A stretch of 64,000 nt of DNA from Clostridiales bacterium (GCA_019420065.1 JAHZHX010000001.1:35609-99608), one strand, 5' to 3'; numbered from the stretch's first letter, positions 44,068 to 52,653 are shown. Program-made: numbers and translations. The notes: generated by a model not told the origin, from the letters alone.

Positions 44068-44392
44068 TGAGGCAGATGAATAGCCGCGTGCCCTTGGGCA
44101 TGAGGAAAGTCCGAGCACCGCAGAGCAGGATGCCAGTTAACGGCTGGTGGAGGCGACTCCAAGGCAAGTGCAACAGAGATATACCGCCGGCTTTGCCGGT
44201 AAGGGTGGAAAGGTGCGGTAAGAGCGCACCGGCGGCCTGGCAACTCGTCCGTCATGTAAACCCCATCCGGTGCAAGATTGATGAAGACCATGGGTGGCTC
44301 GCCCGTCTTCGTAATCGCTTGAACGGTTTGGCGACAAACCGTCTAGATAGATGGCTATTCACGACAGAACTCGGCTTACAGTCTGCGCTCAT
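44068..44392 (+). ncRNA. rnpB: RNase P RNA (bacterial class A)
   Basis: The catalytic RNA of RNase P, which matures tRNA 5' ends. Conserved blocks are GAGGAAAGTCCGAGC (44101-44116), AGAGCAGG.TGCC, GGTAAGGGTGGAAAGGTGCGGTAAGAGC, a CCCCATCCGG segment, ATAGATGGCTATTC and ACAGAACTCGGCTTAC near the 3' end. GCAGA (44072-44076) pairs with TCTGC (44382-44386) to close P1, and GAATAGCC with GGCTATTC supports the pseudoknot/P2 region. End points are approximate. Confidence 0.95.
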
Positions 44393-44402
44393 TTACATAA
44401 AA

Positions 44403-44440
44403 AGGCTCTATTGCATGATGCAATAGAGCTTATTTTATAT
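44403..44440. terminator. Terminator of rnpB and of the opposing SGNH gene
   Basis: Perfect 11-bp stem GCTCTATTGCA / TGCAATAGAGC (44405-44429) with loop TGA, TTATTTTAT to the right and an A-run to the left, so it can work in both directions. Confidence 0.88.
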
Positions 44441-44447
44441 AGTTTGT

Positions 44448-45023
44448 TCAATCAAGAAAGGCACGAAGGTAATTGGCCACGGCAAGCCCCAATGCCTGAT
44501 AGCCAGCGGGCGTAAAATGTACGCCATCTTCGGTTCGCTGCTCGTCAGGGACGGCTCTGGAAACGCTATACAGATCGTGAGCGGGAATGCCGGATGCTTC
44601 CATGAGGCTGACGGCGGCTTGGTTGTAGGCGCAAATATCGGCGTTACAGCGGGGAATATCGGGATTGATGCGTTCTTCCAACACACAGGTTGTTTGCGCA
44701 AAAATAATTTGGGCATGAGGAAATATGCAGTGCAGCACGCTGAGGATGCGTTTGAGCGTTTCCGTATATGTCTCAATGCTGTTCAGGGGATTGCCGTCCT
44801 TCATATGTGCTACATCCCATAGCCCGTTATTCCAATAAACAATGTCAATTTTTTCCGGATCGCAGTCATGCTGCGCCCAGACTGCGACGTTGCGCAGCGT
44901 ATATTGCACAAAACGGGCATTGTCAGCATCCCAATAGATTTGCGCGCTGCTGGCAAGCGCGTCGCGCACCACGCTGTCATAACCAATGCGAATCGAATCG
45001 CCAATCAAAAAGATTCTTTTCAT
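44448..45023 (-). CDS. SGNH/GDSL hydrolase
   Basis: A 191-residue secretion-signal-free esterase-fold protein. The nucleophile block I-G-D-S-I-R (7-12), N-N-G-L-W-D (about 66-71, the block with the glycine/asparagine oxyanion residues) and the terminal D-G-V-H-F-T catalytic dyad (about 168) are present. Such enzymes deacylate sugars or lipids. It follows the decayed sugar-importer genes and may have been part of the same carbohydrate-use locus. ATG 45023 has AAAGG eight bases upstream. Confidence 0.78.
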   Translation of the reverse strand: MKRIFLIGDSIRIGYDSVVRDALASSAQIYWDADNARFVQYTLRNVAVWAQHDCDPEKIDIVYWNNGLWDVAHMKDGNPLNSIETYTETLKRILSVLHCIFPHAQIIFAQTTCVLEERINPDIPRCNADICAYNQAAVSLMEASGIPAHDLYSVSRAVPDEQRTEDGVHFTPAGYQALGLAVANYLRAFLD

Positions 45024-45049
45024 AATAATGCCTTTCAAAACCCACAGAA

Positions 45050-45092
45050 AATGGAACGGCACGGGCTGCCCCGCACCGTTCCTTGTTTTTCG
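45050..45092. terminator. Hairpin between the binding-protein remnant and the SGNH gene
   Basis: GGAACGG (45053-45059) / CCGTTCC (45076-45082) with an inner CGGG/CCCG stem. A T-run (TTGTTTTT) follows only on the plus strand; on the minus strand ATTTTCTG is weaker, so it may reduce rather than stop read-through. Confidence 0.6.
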
Positions 45093-45098
45093 CATGAA

Positions 45099-46079
45099 TT
45101 ACAGCTCGTTATGCAAATAGCGGTTATAGAAATCCAGATAATAACCGTAGTTGTACTGCTCCAGACGTTCCAGGTACTCATTCCAGCTGGCGTCCGTCAC
45201 ACCGTTGAGCACGCTGCTGGAAATAAAGGAGTTGATCATGGCATTCAGACCTTCGGTCATGAAGTCAAACTCTTCCTGAGCGTCGGCGGGGATAATGGCC
45301 TTGCTCATGTATTCGCTGACAACGCCTGCTTCCACAAAGGTATCAACGCCTGCCTGGCGCGTCTGCTGGCTGCCGGTCACATCGGACATATCCAGATACA
45401 TGGTATGGATCATCAGCGGCTGACCGTCTACATAGCCCAGGGTATTGCCGCCGTTGAGGGTCTTGCCTACATAGTCGCCATAGCCGGCTGCCACAAGCTC
45501 TTCGTCAGTGGGATTCTTATACTGCCAGTTGTAGTCGTCATCGAGCAGTTCCCAGAACACGTCTTTTTCGCCATAGTATACTTCAATGGCGCGAATGGGA
45601 TCGCTGATATAGTTCCACCAGTTCAGCGCGGCTTCTTTGTTTTCGCAGGCGTGGGTGATGATAAAGTTGGCGTGCTTGGCGCGAACGGGGTTATTCGCAA
45701 AAACCAGCGGGCTATAACCATCGGCAGGGGTAGGAATAAGCGCCTTACATTGCATACGATTGTCGATATCGCTGATGAAGTTATACGGCGCCCAGCCCCA
45801 CCATACGCCAACCTTCATGGAATCCAGATCGGACTTGAACTGATCCTGCGTTTGGGAAAAGCCTTCCAGGTTCAGCAGACCCTCCTGACCGAACTTGTTG
45901 AAGTATTCCAGGAATTCGCGGAAAGCAGGGGTGTTAACCGCGCCAACCACCTCGTTATCAATGATGTTGTACCAGGTGTTGGCATGGCCGTCAATCGCCA
46001 GCCCCCACATGGAAGCGTAGTTCGTCAGCTTGCCTTTGGCATAGTTATCGCAGAAAGCGATGGGGATTTCGTCGTTGGG
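45099..46079 (-). pseudogene. Extracellular sugar-binding protein, C-terminal part (frameshifted)
   Basis: The last 326 codons of an ABC solute-binding protein of the LplA/YtcQ type, reading from N-D-E-I-P-I-A-F to N-R-Y-L-H-N-E-L. It is the natural continuation of the fragment at 46025-46927 but in a different frame: there G-N-G-D-P is followed by a nonsense run to a stop, while here the expected N-D-E-I-P follows. Restoring one C in the CCC run at 46077-46079 (minus strand) joins them. No start or ribosome site of its own is visible, so it is probably not translated. Confidence 0.75.
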
Positions 46080-46927
46080 TCGCCGTTGCCGTTGGCATCC
46101 TGCTCCTTGAAAGCTACCAGCACGCTGTGCGGCTCCTCCAGAGTAGTAGGCATTTCCAGCCCCAGATTTTCCAGCCATTTGGTATTGATATATTGCGTTT
46201 GAGGAATGGTATGCAGATTGCTGTTGAGGAAATCGCCCATCAGGGAATAAATATTGCCATCGGGGAAGGTCAGATAGGCTTCCCAGTTGTCAACGTACTT
46301 CTCATACAGGGCGTATACATTGGGGCAATATTGCTTGATCTCATCAACGGTCAGGCTTTGCCAAAGCGATGCGTTCTGTAGAATGACGCTGTCGGAAATT
46401 TTTCCGCTGAGCATGAAGATGTCAGGAAGGTTGCCGGCCAGCATAGCGGCCAGCGGTTCGCTGTGCTGGCCATCCAGCAGCTCAACCCAGGTGATTTTCA
46501 CGTTGCAGGCAACTTCGGAATCCTTGACGAAATATTTTTCGGAGAAGGATTCGGTGGTGTCCGTGGTAAAATACATGGTGAAGACCAGCAGCGCCATCAG
46601 GACGCCGCGATAGGGGAGATCCTTGCGCGAAAGCGCATAACCGGCCGGAAGGCAAATTCCCAGGCCAATCAGCGTCCCAAGCAGCGTGTAAATGATGGTA
46701 TTGCGGTAGCCAACCCATAATTGCGGCTGCGCAAAAGCATATTGGTATGCGTTCCAGTGAATGCCGCGCGGCAGAATGATGAAAGCGCCAGAGTTAACAT
46801 AGGTGCTGTCTGAAATGGAGGCAACCACCACATACCAGATTGGATATAGACAGATAATGGACAAAAGCGTGAGAATAACATAGAAGGTAACGGAAATGAT
46901 CCGGTCGCCAAGGCTTGCTCGCTTCAT
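46025..46927 (-). pseudogene. Chimera: permease (LplC type) N-terminus fused in frame to a solute-binding protein
   Basis: Codons 1-118 or so are a clear MalG/LplC-type ABC permease: three spans, Y-P-I-W-Y-V-V-V-A-S-I-S, L-P-A-G-Y-A-L-S-R-K-D-L and V-F-T-M-Y-F. At that point, where a permease continues S-G-G-L-I-P-T, the frame jumps to T-T-D-T-T-E-S-F and continues as a solute-binding protein (N-L-P-D-I-F-M, W-L-E-N-L-G-L-E-M-P-T-T-L-E-E). The permease lacks its EAA loop and last three spans; the binding protein lacks its signal peptide and first domain strand. A frameshift at 46077-46079 then ends the frame. An internal deletion near 46566 is the simplest explanation, or an assembly error. 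Confidence 0.8.
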
Positions 46928-46940
46928 TTCTTTTCCCTCC

Positions 46941-47873
46941 TTACCACAGGCTGCTGCCGGAAAGCCAGCCGGACAGTTTGTTTACGACCGTGAGCAGCAC
47001 GAAATTGATCACGTTGTTGAACAATCCGATTGCCGTTGAATAGCTGTATCGGTAGCTGGTAATACCCTGCTTATAAATATAAGTGGAAAGCACCTCGGAC
47101 ACGCTGATATTCATGCTGTTTTGCATGATGTATACTTTGTCAAAACCCAGCGACATCATGCGGCCGAATTTGAGGATAAGCATGATGGCAACCGTTGGAA
47201 GGATGCCTGGCAGGTCAACATGCCAGATGCGGCGCAGCTTCCCAGCGCCATCAATCATTGCCGCTTCATGCAGTCCGGGATCGATTCCGGTCAGCGCGGC
47301 CAGATAAATAATGGAGTTCCAGCCCATTTCCTGCCAAACGCCCGACCATACATAGATGTGGCGAAAATACTTGGCTTCACCCATCAGATGAACCGGCTGG
47401 CCGCCAAAACGGGCAATGAGACCGTTGACCCAACCGGAATTCATCGAAAACATGCACGACATCATGCCAACCAGCACAACCACCGAAATAAAATGCGGTA
47501 GATAGGTGCAGGTCTGCACTACGCGGCGGTAACGTCGGCCGTTGATGCTGTGCATCATCAGCGCCAACAGAATGGGAACGGGGAAGCCGGCCAGCAGATT
47601 ATAGATGTTCAGCGTTAAGGTATTTGAAACAACCGTTTTGAATTGATTTGAATTGAAGAAAAACTTGAACCATTTTGTTCCTGCCCATGCGCTGACGGTA
47701 ATGCCGTCGGCAAAGGTGAAGTTACGGAACGCGATTTGAATTCCGTACATCGGCCAATAATGGAAGATGACAACATATAGAAACGCGGGAAGCAGCATTT
47801 CATATAGAGCGTAATTCTGCTTAGCCAATTTCAGGTTGCCATTCCTGTGGGTCTTCCGTGCATTGAACTGCAT
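46941..47873 (-). CDS. ABC sugar transporter permease (LplB/YteP type)
   Basis: A 310-residue inner-membrane permease with six spans and the EAA loop E-A-A-M-I-D-G-A-G-K-L-R-R-I-W-H-V-D-L-P-G near 205-225, which contacts the ATPase. It belongs to the CUT1 family used for oligosaccharides or lipo-sugars. ATG 47873 has GGAGGG seven bases upstream; codons to the left of that are outside the family. Intact itself, but its partner permease and binding protein downstream are broken, and no ATPase gene is present (CUT1 systems often share MsmX). Confidence 0.87.
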   Translation of the reverse strand: MQFNARKTHRNGNLKLAKQNYALYEMLLPAFLYVVIFHYWPMYGIQIAFRNFTFADGITVSAWAGTKWFKFFFNSNQFKTVVSNTLTLNIYNLLAGFPVPILLALMMHSINGRRYRRVVQTCTYLPHFISVVVLVGMMSCMFSMNSGWVNGLIARFGGQPVHLMGEAKYFRHIYVWSGVWQEMGWNSIIYLAALTGIDPGLHEAAMIDGAGKLRRIWHVDLPGILPTVAIMLILKFGRMMSLGFDKVYIMQNSMNISVSEVLSTYIYKQGITSYRYSYSTAIGLFNNVINFVLLTVVNKLSGWLSGSSLW

Positions 47874-47904
47874 CCAATCCCTCCAAGCGTGAAGTTGTAA
47901 ATTT

Positions 47905-47933
47905 ATCGTACACATATTTTCCGCAAACCGCAA
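47905..47933 (-). promoter_or_regulatory. Promoter of the sugar ABC locus
   Basis: Minus strand: TTGCGG (47928-47933), 17 bases, TACGAT (47905-47910). Confidence 0.55.
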
Positions 47934-48016
47934 TATGCTGATTCGAAAAATAAGGTCATGCTGGCGTTTTTGCATATTCTGTTCTTTTTTGCATGCCAAT
48001 AATACAGGGAAAACGC

Positions 48017-48046
48017 TTGCGCAAGGCCGTTTCTTCTATGTATAAT
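48017..48046 (+). promoter_or_regulatory. Promoter of the AraC-type regulator
   Basis: TTGCGC (48017-48022), 18 bases, TATAAT (48041-48046); start near 48052, divergent from the permease promoter. Confidence 0.55.
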
Positions 48047-48082
48047 GAATTTACGATCAAACTGCTTCCGGAGGATGAAAGC

Positions 48083-50329
48083 ATGCAAAAATGTGCGGCA
48101 CTTTATCGAAACGCGCTTATGACAGCGCGCCGCTTTTTGGCGACGCACACATTGCAGCTGTCTACGATGGTGCCGTTTGCCTGTTTTATCGTTACGGCCA
48201 TCATGGCCATCAGTGTGGTTTTTTCCAGCGGAATTGAAGATGAGCTGAGGCAAAATGTATACGATAACGTGGTTCGCCAGGCAAAGGCCTCAAGCGATTC
48301 ATTGCAGCTGACCTTTCATGATTATGTCAACCTCGCCGCCAAGCTCAGTCTTTTGGAGCCGCTCTCGCCGCGCTCCTATCGCGGTTCCTACATGGCTTAT
48401 CAGGTGCTGAAAAATTATGATTTAAGCAGTTTCAAATTCAGCAATTTGGCGGTATATTACTTCAATGAACCCATTTGCATCAGCATTTTGGGCTCGTGCC
48501 AGCTGTTTGTACTCTTTCCTGAAATTACGGATCGGCAGGACTTTGAAGAGATGCTGTGCAGCATCGAATCGCCCTGTATCACATCAACGGCTTTATATGG
48601 CGCCGGAGAGCGTGAAAATGAGCTGTTATTCATTCAGCCCATGTCGTCAAGATCTTTGGCAATATATATGCTTGATTCCGCCATGCTCGAACGTTTGTTT
48701 GTTGATATGGAGACGGAAAAGACCAGCCTTCGCCTTCTTTGCAATGAACGGGGGGATATCCTTTGGTCAGGCAGCGCGCCGGACGAGCAGACACTTTCGC
48801 AGTTCAGGCTGTTTATGGAAAGCGGCCTGGCAAGCACTGAAGATGGAAACTGCATTTGGGCGCGTTCCGATATTGGCTACGGTATTACGCTGATTGAAAT
48901 AACGCCGCTCAGCGACCAGTTTGCGAACGTTCACGCGCTTATGCGCGTTCAGATTATTCTCTGCATCGCATTGGTGGCATTGGGAATTGCGGTTATGATC
49001 TTCAGTCATCGCCACAGCTTCGCGCCGGTGCAGAATATGCTGCAAAACTTTCAGGAAAGCGAATATTTTCAGGGGCAGGAAAGCCGCGATGTAGAGCTTT
49101 TGCAGGAAATCCATACGCAGTACAGTAAGCTGCTGAGCGAGAGCAAGCAAACCACCGCCCTGCTGTCGTCAGAGCAATTACGCAACCTTTTGGTACTGCG
49201 CATCCTTTGCGGTCGTTACGCGGACGCAGGAGAGCTGGAAAACATTTGCCATTGGCTAAACATTTCCTTCTCATATTCCTATTTCTTCGCCTGCATTTTT
49301 CTGTTTGACCATGTGCTGGACAGGCAGGAGTATTCAAATTTTCGACGGCTGCTGAAATCAACGCAAAAAACATCCTGCGCCTATTATTTTTGCCTTTCGC
49401 CGGATGAAAAAACAGTGGTCGGCATTGTAAACGTAGCGGCTGAAGATTTCGATCAAGCAGTCTGGGGCAAGCAAATGATCGCGCTGTGCAGCGATCAGTA
49501 TGACGTTACGCTGGGGATTGGCCGTGTTTATAATACGGTTACATCGCTGGGTAAATCCTATATTGAAGCGCATGCCGCGATTGATTACCGCCTGATTAAG
49601 GGCAACAATACTTGGATATGCTATAACAGCGCGTTTGAAAATGGCAGCAGCGCGGATAGCTACCCGCAGCAGATTATCGCAAAGTATTTGGAAGCGCTGC
49701 GCGCCTGGGATATTGTCCTGATAGATAGCAGCCTGAGCCAGCTGGTGGAGTATGTATGCAGCCATTCGCTTTCATTGCAGCAGGTCAAATGCATTTGCTT
49801 TGATATTACCTCGGCTTTTTTGCGCCAGGCTCATGCGCTTGGCAGCCTTTCCAATTCGTTTTATTCCATGATGGACGTGTTCAGCATTGCTGAGTATAGT
49901 TCCATTGCCGAGCTTGTGCGTAAAATTCAGAAATACGCTTTGGCTATTCGGCAGCATATCACAGAACATAACAACAGTGCCGATGCAAAGCTTTTGCAGC
50001 AGGTATATGACTGCCTGCGGCAGAATGTTTCGAACAGCCAGTTTTCACTGAGCTCGTTGGCAGAATACACGGGGCTGTCCGTGCAGACAATCCGCCGCAA
50101 ATTTAAGGATGCGACCGGCCAAACGCTGAATGCCTATTTTACGCTGCTGCGCATTGAACAGGCCAAACTGCTTTTGGAAACCACCGAACAGCCTTTGCAG
50201 ACGGTTTGCGATGAATGCGGCTATGTGGATGTGTCGTCATTTATTCGCTTGTTCAAATCAGAGGTGGGCATGTCACCGGGAAAATTCCGGGAGGATTCAC
50301 GCAAAAAAGCGGAGGCTGTTCACGATTAG
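48083..50329 (+). CDS. Membrane-bound AraC-family regulator (YtdP type)
   Basis: A 748-residue one-component regulator. Two membrane spans (about 26-48 and 290-312) enclose an extracytoplasmic Cache-like sensor domain; a cytoplasmic linker and GGDEF-like/ordered region follow, and the C-terminal 100 residues are an AraC double helix-turn-helix (F-S-L-S-S-L-A-E-Y-T-G-L-S-V-Q-T-I-R-R, then C-G-Y-V-D-V-S-S-F-I-R-L-F-K). GGAGGA seven bases before ATG 48083 sets the start; earlier ATGs lie before the transcription start. Such regulators switch on divergent LplABC-type importers, so its target here is probably the damaged operon. Confidence 0.86.
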   Translation: MQKCAALYRNALMTARRFLATHTLQLSTMVPFACFIVTAIMAISVVFSSGIEDELRQNVYDNVVRQAKASSDSLQLTFHDYVNLAAKLSLLEPLSPRSYRGSYMAYQVLKNYDLSSFKFSNLAVYYFNEPICISILGSCQLFVLFPEITDRQDFEEMLCSIESPCITSTALYGAGERENELLFIQPMSSRSLAIYMLDSAMLERLFVDMETEKTSLRLLCNERGDILWSGSAPDEQTLSQFRLFMESGLASTEDGNCIWARSDIGYGITLIEITPLSDQFANVHALMRVQIILCIALVALGIAVMIFSHRHSFAPVQNMLQNFQESEYFQGQESRDVELLQEIHTQYSKLLSESKQTTALLSSEQLRNLLVLRILCGRYADAGELENICHWLNISFSYSYFFACIFLFDHVLDRQEYSNFRRLLKSTQKTSCAYYFCLSPDEKTVVGIVNVAAEDFDQAVWGKQMIALCSDQYDVTLGIGRVYNTVTSLGKSYIEAHAAIDYRLIKGNNTWICYNSAFENGSSADSYPQQIIAKYLEALRAWDIVLIDSSLSQLVEYVCSHSLSLQQVKCICFDITSAFLRQAHALGSLSNSFYSMMDVFSIAEYSSIAELVRKIQKYALAIRQHITEHNNSADAKLLQQVYDCLRQNVSNSQFSLSSLAEYTGLSVQTIRRKFKDATGQTLNAYFTLLRIEQAKLLLETTEQPLQTVCDECGYVDVSSFIRLFKSEVGMSPGKFREDSRKKAEAVHD

Positions 50330-50369
50330 AATTGCGACATAGCAGATCTTCCAACCATGAACAGCCTCC
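50303..50369 (-). terminator. Long-loop terminator of lexA overlapping the end of the AraC gene
   Basis: Perfect 12-bp arms GGAGGCTGTTCA (50311-50322) and TGAACAGCCTCC (50358-50369) with a 35-base loop. On the minus strand the second arm is followed by GCTTTTTT (50303-50310). The left arm lies inside the last codons of the AraC-type gene. Confidence 0.6.
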
Positions 50370-50377
50370 TGGTTATT

Positions 50378-50992
50378 TTAGTACAGGCGATAAAGGGAAA
50401 TCACTTTCCCGGCAATTTCAACGTTTCTGACATAGATGGGCGCCATCGTGCTGTTTTCAGGCTGCAAGCGGATACGTCCGTTTTCACGGTAGAAACGCTT
50501 AACGGTAGCGCTGCCGTCAATGATTGCTACCACAATTTCGCCGTTCTGCGCAAAGCTCTGTTTGCGGACGATAACATAATCGTTGTTCATGATGCCTGCG
50601 TTGATCATGCTTTCACCATGAACTTTCAGGATAAAGTGAACGCCATCGCTCAAAAGAGCATCCGGAACAGGAATTTGATCTTCAATATATTCCTCAGCCA
50701 GGATGGGAGAGCCGGCGGCCACGTTGCCAACGACAGGAACCATGCGGATCCTCGGAGATTGGGAATGAAGGTCGTTGCGGCAAACCTCCATGGCGCGCGG
50801 TTTCATAGCGTCACGCCGGAGCAAGCCATGCGCTTCCAAACGGCAAAGATGTCCATGGACAGTCGAGGTAGACTTTAAGCCAACCGCATCCCCGATTTCG
50901 CGTACAGAAGGGGGATAGCCTTTTTGCTCGATCTCCTGCTCAATGAAGTTGAGGATACGCTGCTGTGTATCTCCGCGTGCGCGACGTGCCAT
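50378..50992 (-). CDS. lexA: SOS repressor LexA
   Basis: A 204-residue repressor. The N-terminal winged helix (about 1-65, P-P-S-V-R-E-I-G-D-A-V-G-L-K-S-T-S-T-V) is followed by a cleavage site V-A-A-G-S (Ala93-Gly94), catalytic Ser128 in H-G-E-S-M and Lys165. RecA-stimulated self-cleavage releases DNA-repair genes. AAGGAG precedes ATG 50992. A LexA box sits inside its own promoter, so it is self-regulated. Confidence 0.97.
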   Translation of the reverse strand: MARRARGDTQQRILNFIEQEIEQKGYPPSVREIGDAVGLKSTSTVHGHLCRLEAHGLLRRDAMKPRAMEVCRNDLHSQSPRIRMVPVVGNVAAGSPILAEEYIEDQIPVPDALLSDGVHFILKVHGESMINAGIMNNDYVIVRKQSFAQNGEIVVAIIDGSATVKRFYRENGRIRLQPENSTMAPIYVRNVEIAGKVISLYRLY

Positions 50993-51026
50993 ATGGCCTA
51001 CGCTCCTTATCTTTTAGCTAATTTTA

Positions 51027-51055
51027 ATTATAGCATGCAAACAAATGTTTGGCAA
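51027..51055 (-). promoter_or_regulatory. lexA promoter
   Basis: Minus strand: TTGCCA (51050-51055), 17-base spacer, TGcTATAAT with the -10 at 51027-51032. Confidence 0.75.
51038..51051. promoter_or_regulatory. LexA operator (SOS box)
   Basis: CAAACAAATGTTTG, a perfect palindrome close to the Gram-positive box CGAACrnryGTTyG. It fills the spacer between the -35 and -10 of the lexA promoter. Confidence 0.8.
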
Positions 51056-51064
51056 GATTAAAAA

Positions 51065-51253
51065 TCAAGAATGTTTGTTTGCTTTTGTTTCCTGGTCGTG
51101 CTTTATTTCATCGATGATTATTGCGCGATATTCGGCGTTGCCGCTATTCACGCATTTCATACAGTTGTCACAGCGTTTGGCCGGGTTCAGCTCGCACATG
51201 TCGCATTCGCCGCAGTCTATACAGTCGCGCTCATAGAGAACACATTTTTTCAT
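51065..51253 (-). CDS. Small Cys-rich protein
   Basis: A 62-residue protein with eight cysteines in the first 34 residues: Cys4, then a C-x2-C-x2-C-x2-C run (11, 14, 17, 20) and a C-x2-C-x2-C run (28, 31, 34). The spacing suits an Fe-S cluster or zinc site; the tail is polar and charged. I recall similar unnamed proteins in Clostridia but know no function. AAGGAG precedes the ATG, which overlaps the recombinase end by four bases, so it is translated from the recombinase transcript. Its stop is 10 bases before the lexA -35. Confidence 0.68.
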   Translation of the reverse strand: MKKCVLYERDCIDCGECDMCELNPAKRCDNCMKCVNSGNAEYRAIIIDEIKHDQETKANKHS

Positions 51254-52353
51254 GTTTCTGTCTCCTTTTCTTCTGATGCATGGGGAGCCGGCAGGGAAAC
51301 GAGCTGGGCAGCTTTTCGCCTGCGGGCGTCGCTCATGGCGGCATAATGCTTGCGCGTTGTATTAACGTCTGAATGACCCAATACGTCCGCGACCAAATAA
51401 ATATCACCGGTTTGTCGATACAGATTGGTGCCAAATGTGCTGCGCAGTTTATGCGGACTGATCCGTTTTTTCAGCGGCGCAGCAACCATAGCATACTTTT
51501 TTACCAGGTTTTCAACGGCACGCTGTGTGATCCTGCGGCGCTGCAGGGAAAGAAAAAGCGCATTTTCATTTCCGGGCACAGCTTCAATATTCATGCGCTC
51601 CTGAAGATAATCCCGCAGCGGCGCCACAACACTATCCGGAAGATATAAAATTGTTTGATTGCCGCCTTTACGCGTAACAAGAAAGCCGTTTATACTAAAA
51701 TCAATATCTTCAATATCGATGCCGACCAGCTCGCTGACGCGGATTCCGGTTCCCAAAAAGAGGGAAAGAATCGCAATATCACGTTTTTGCGTAAGCTTTT
51801 GAAAACGCTGCTGACGGGCGGATAAACCATTGCCGTTTGCGGCGGAATCCAAAAGGCGTTCCACCTCTTCCGGCTCCAAAAACAAGATTGGCTTTTCGTG
51901 CGGTTTGGGAAGGGGGAGCAGCGTGGCAATGTTAGCGGGAATCATTTCGCTGCTGAACATGAACTCAAAATATGAACGCACTGCGCAAAGCTTGCGCATG
52001 ATGCCAAGCTCGTGATTGCTGATGACGGTTTCGTTTTCGCCTTCTTCATCTTGACGGATATATTGCGATAAATAGTCCTGAAAACCGCGCAGCTGACGAA
52101 CAGTGATTTGACCAATCTGCTTTTCGGTGATTAAGCGAATATCACAGCCAGCAAAATCGGGCTGTTCGCTGACTAAATACTGAAAAAACAAGCGCAGATC
52201 ATAGGCGTAGGCCAAACGGGTTAACGAACTGGTAGTTTGCGCGATTGACAGAAAGAAGTCTCCGCAGGAAGCGGGCAACTCCTGCATGAGCTCTCGAAGA
52301 CGCTGTAAGCGTTTGCGCTCGACTTGAACATGATAATCGGTAGTGCGGGCCAT
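51250..52353 (-). CDS. Tyrosine recombinase (XerC/D-like)
   Basis: A 367-residue tyrosine recombinase/integrase. All catalytic residues are present: R205 (G-T-G-I-R-V-S-E-L), K229, H301 and R304 (H-K-L-R-S-T-F), H327 and nucleophile Y337 (L-G-H-S-D-V-N-T-T-R-K-H-Y). The N-terminal SAM-like core-binding domain spans about 25-150. It is longer than typical XerC (about 300) with extra N-terminal and C-terminal tails. It is common in Clostridia as the chromosomal Xer-like protein beside lexA, so dimer resolution is more likely than phage integration. Confidence 0.87.
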   Translation of the reverse strand: MARTTDYHVQVERKRLQRLRELMQELPASCGDFFLSIAQTTSSLTRLAYAYDLRLFFQYLVSEQPDFAGCDIRLITEKQIGQITVRQLRGFQDYLSQYIRQDEEGENETVISNHELGIMRKLCAVRSYFEFMFSSEMIPANIATLLPLPKPHEKPILFLEPEEVERLLDSAANGNGLSARQQRFQKLTQKRDIAILSLFLGTGIRVSELVGIDIEDIDFSINGFLVTRKGGNQTILYLPDSVVAPLRDYLQERMNIEAVPGNENALFLSLQRRRITQRAVENLVKKYAMVAAPLKKRISPHKLRSTFGTNLYRQTGDIYLVADVLGHSDVNTTRKHYAAMSDARRRKAAQLVSLPAPHASEEKETET

Positions 52354-52387
52354 TGCTGCAACACCTCATTCAACTATTCGCAAAAGA

Positions 52388-52416
52388 AGATTACACCATA
52401 TATCTGCAAATGTCAA
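52388..52416 (-). promoter_or_regulatory. Promoter of the recombinase gene
   Basis: Minus strand: consensus TTGACA (52411-52416), 17 bases, weak -10 TAATCT (52388-52393). Confidence 0.45.
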
Positions 52417-52604
52417 GCGTTCGCATATATAAAGCACACAGGATCCATCATGAAGGCATATATTCGGAGGGGTGACGTTCTACAATTTTTTCGCAATGGT
52501 TTTACATGTGCGCATATGTTTTATATAAAAAGACGATTCATCTCTAAGAAAAATATACTGACGTTTATACAGTTTGGAATATTATAAAAAATAAAAATTA
52601 AAAG

Positions 52605-52624
52605 GAAATTGAAAAATCAATTTC
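52605..52624. repeat. Inverted repeat 1 of the AT-rich island
   Basis: GAAATTGA-aaaa-TCAATTTC. On the minus strand it is followed by TTTTAATTTTTATTTTTT, so it could be a back-up terminator behind trmD. Confidence 0.6.
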
Positions 52625-52653
52625 ATGCTGATAATTATTTGAAATAAATCTTC

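Noticed and set aside
46071..46082. Programmed ribosomal frameshift in the binding protein
   Set aside because: No slippery heptamer, stimulatory hairpin or internal ribosome-site pattern is evident; a lost base in CCC explains it more simply.
44868..46202. A 444-codon open frame on the plus strand
   Set aside because: Antisense to the SGNH hydrolase and the binding-protein remnant; no motif and no ribosome site.
46025..46927. A designed fusion of permease and binding protein (as in some ABC importers)
   Set aside because: Natural fusions keep the whole permease and attach a binding domain after it. Here the permease stops after three spans without its EAA loop, and a frameshift follows.
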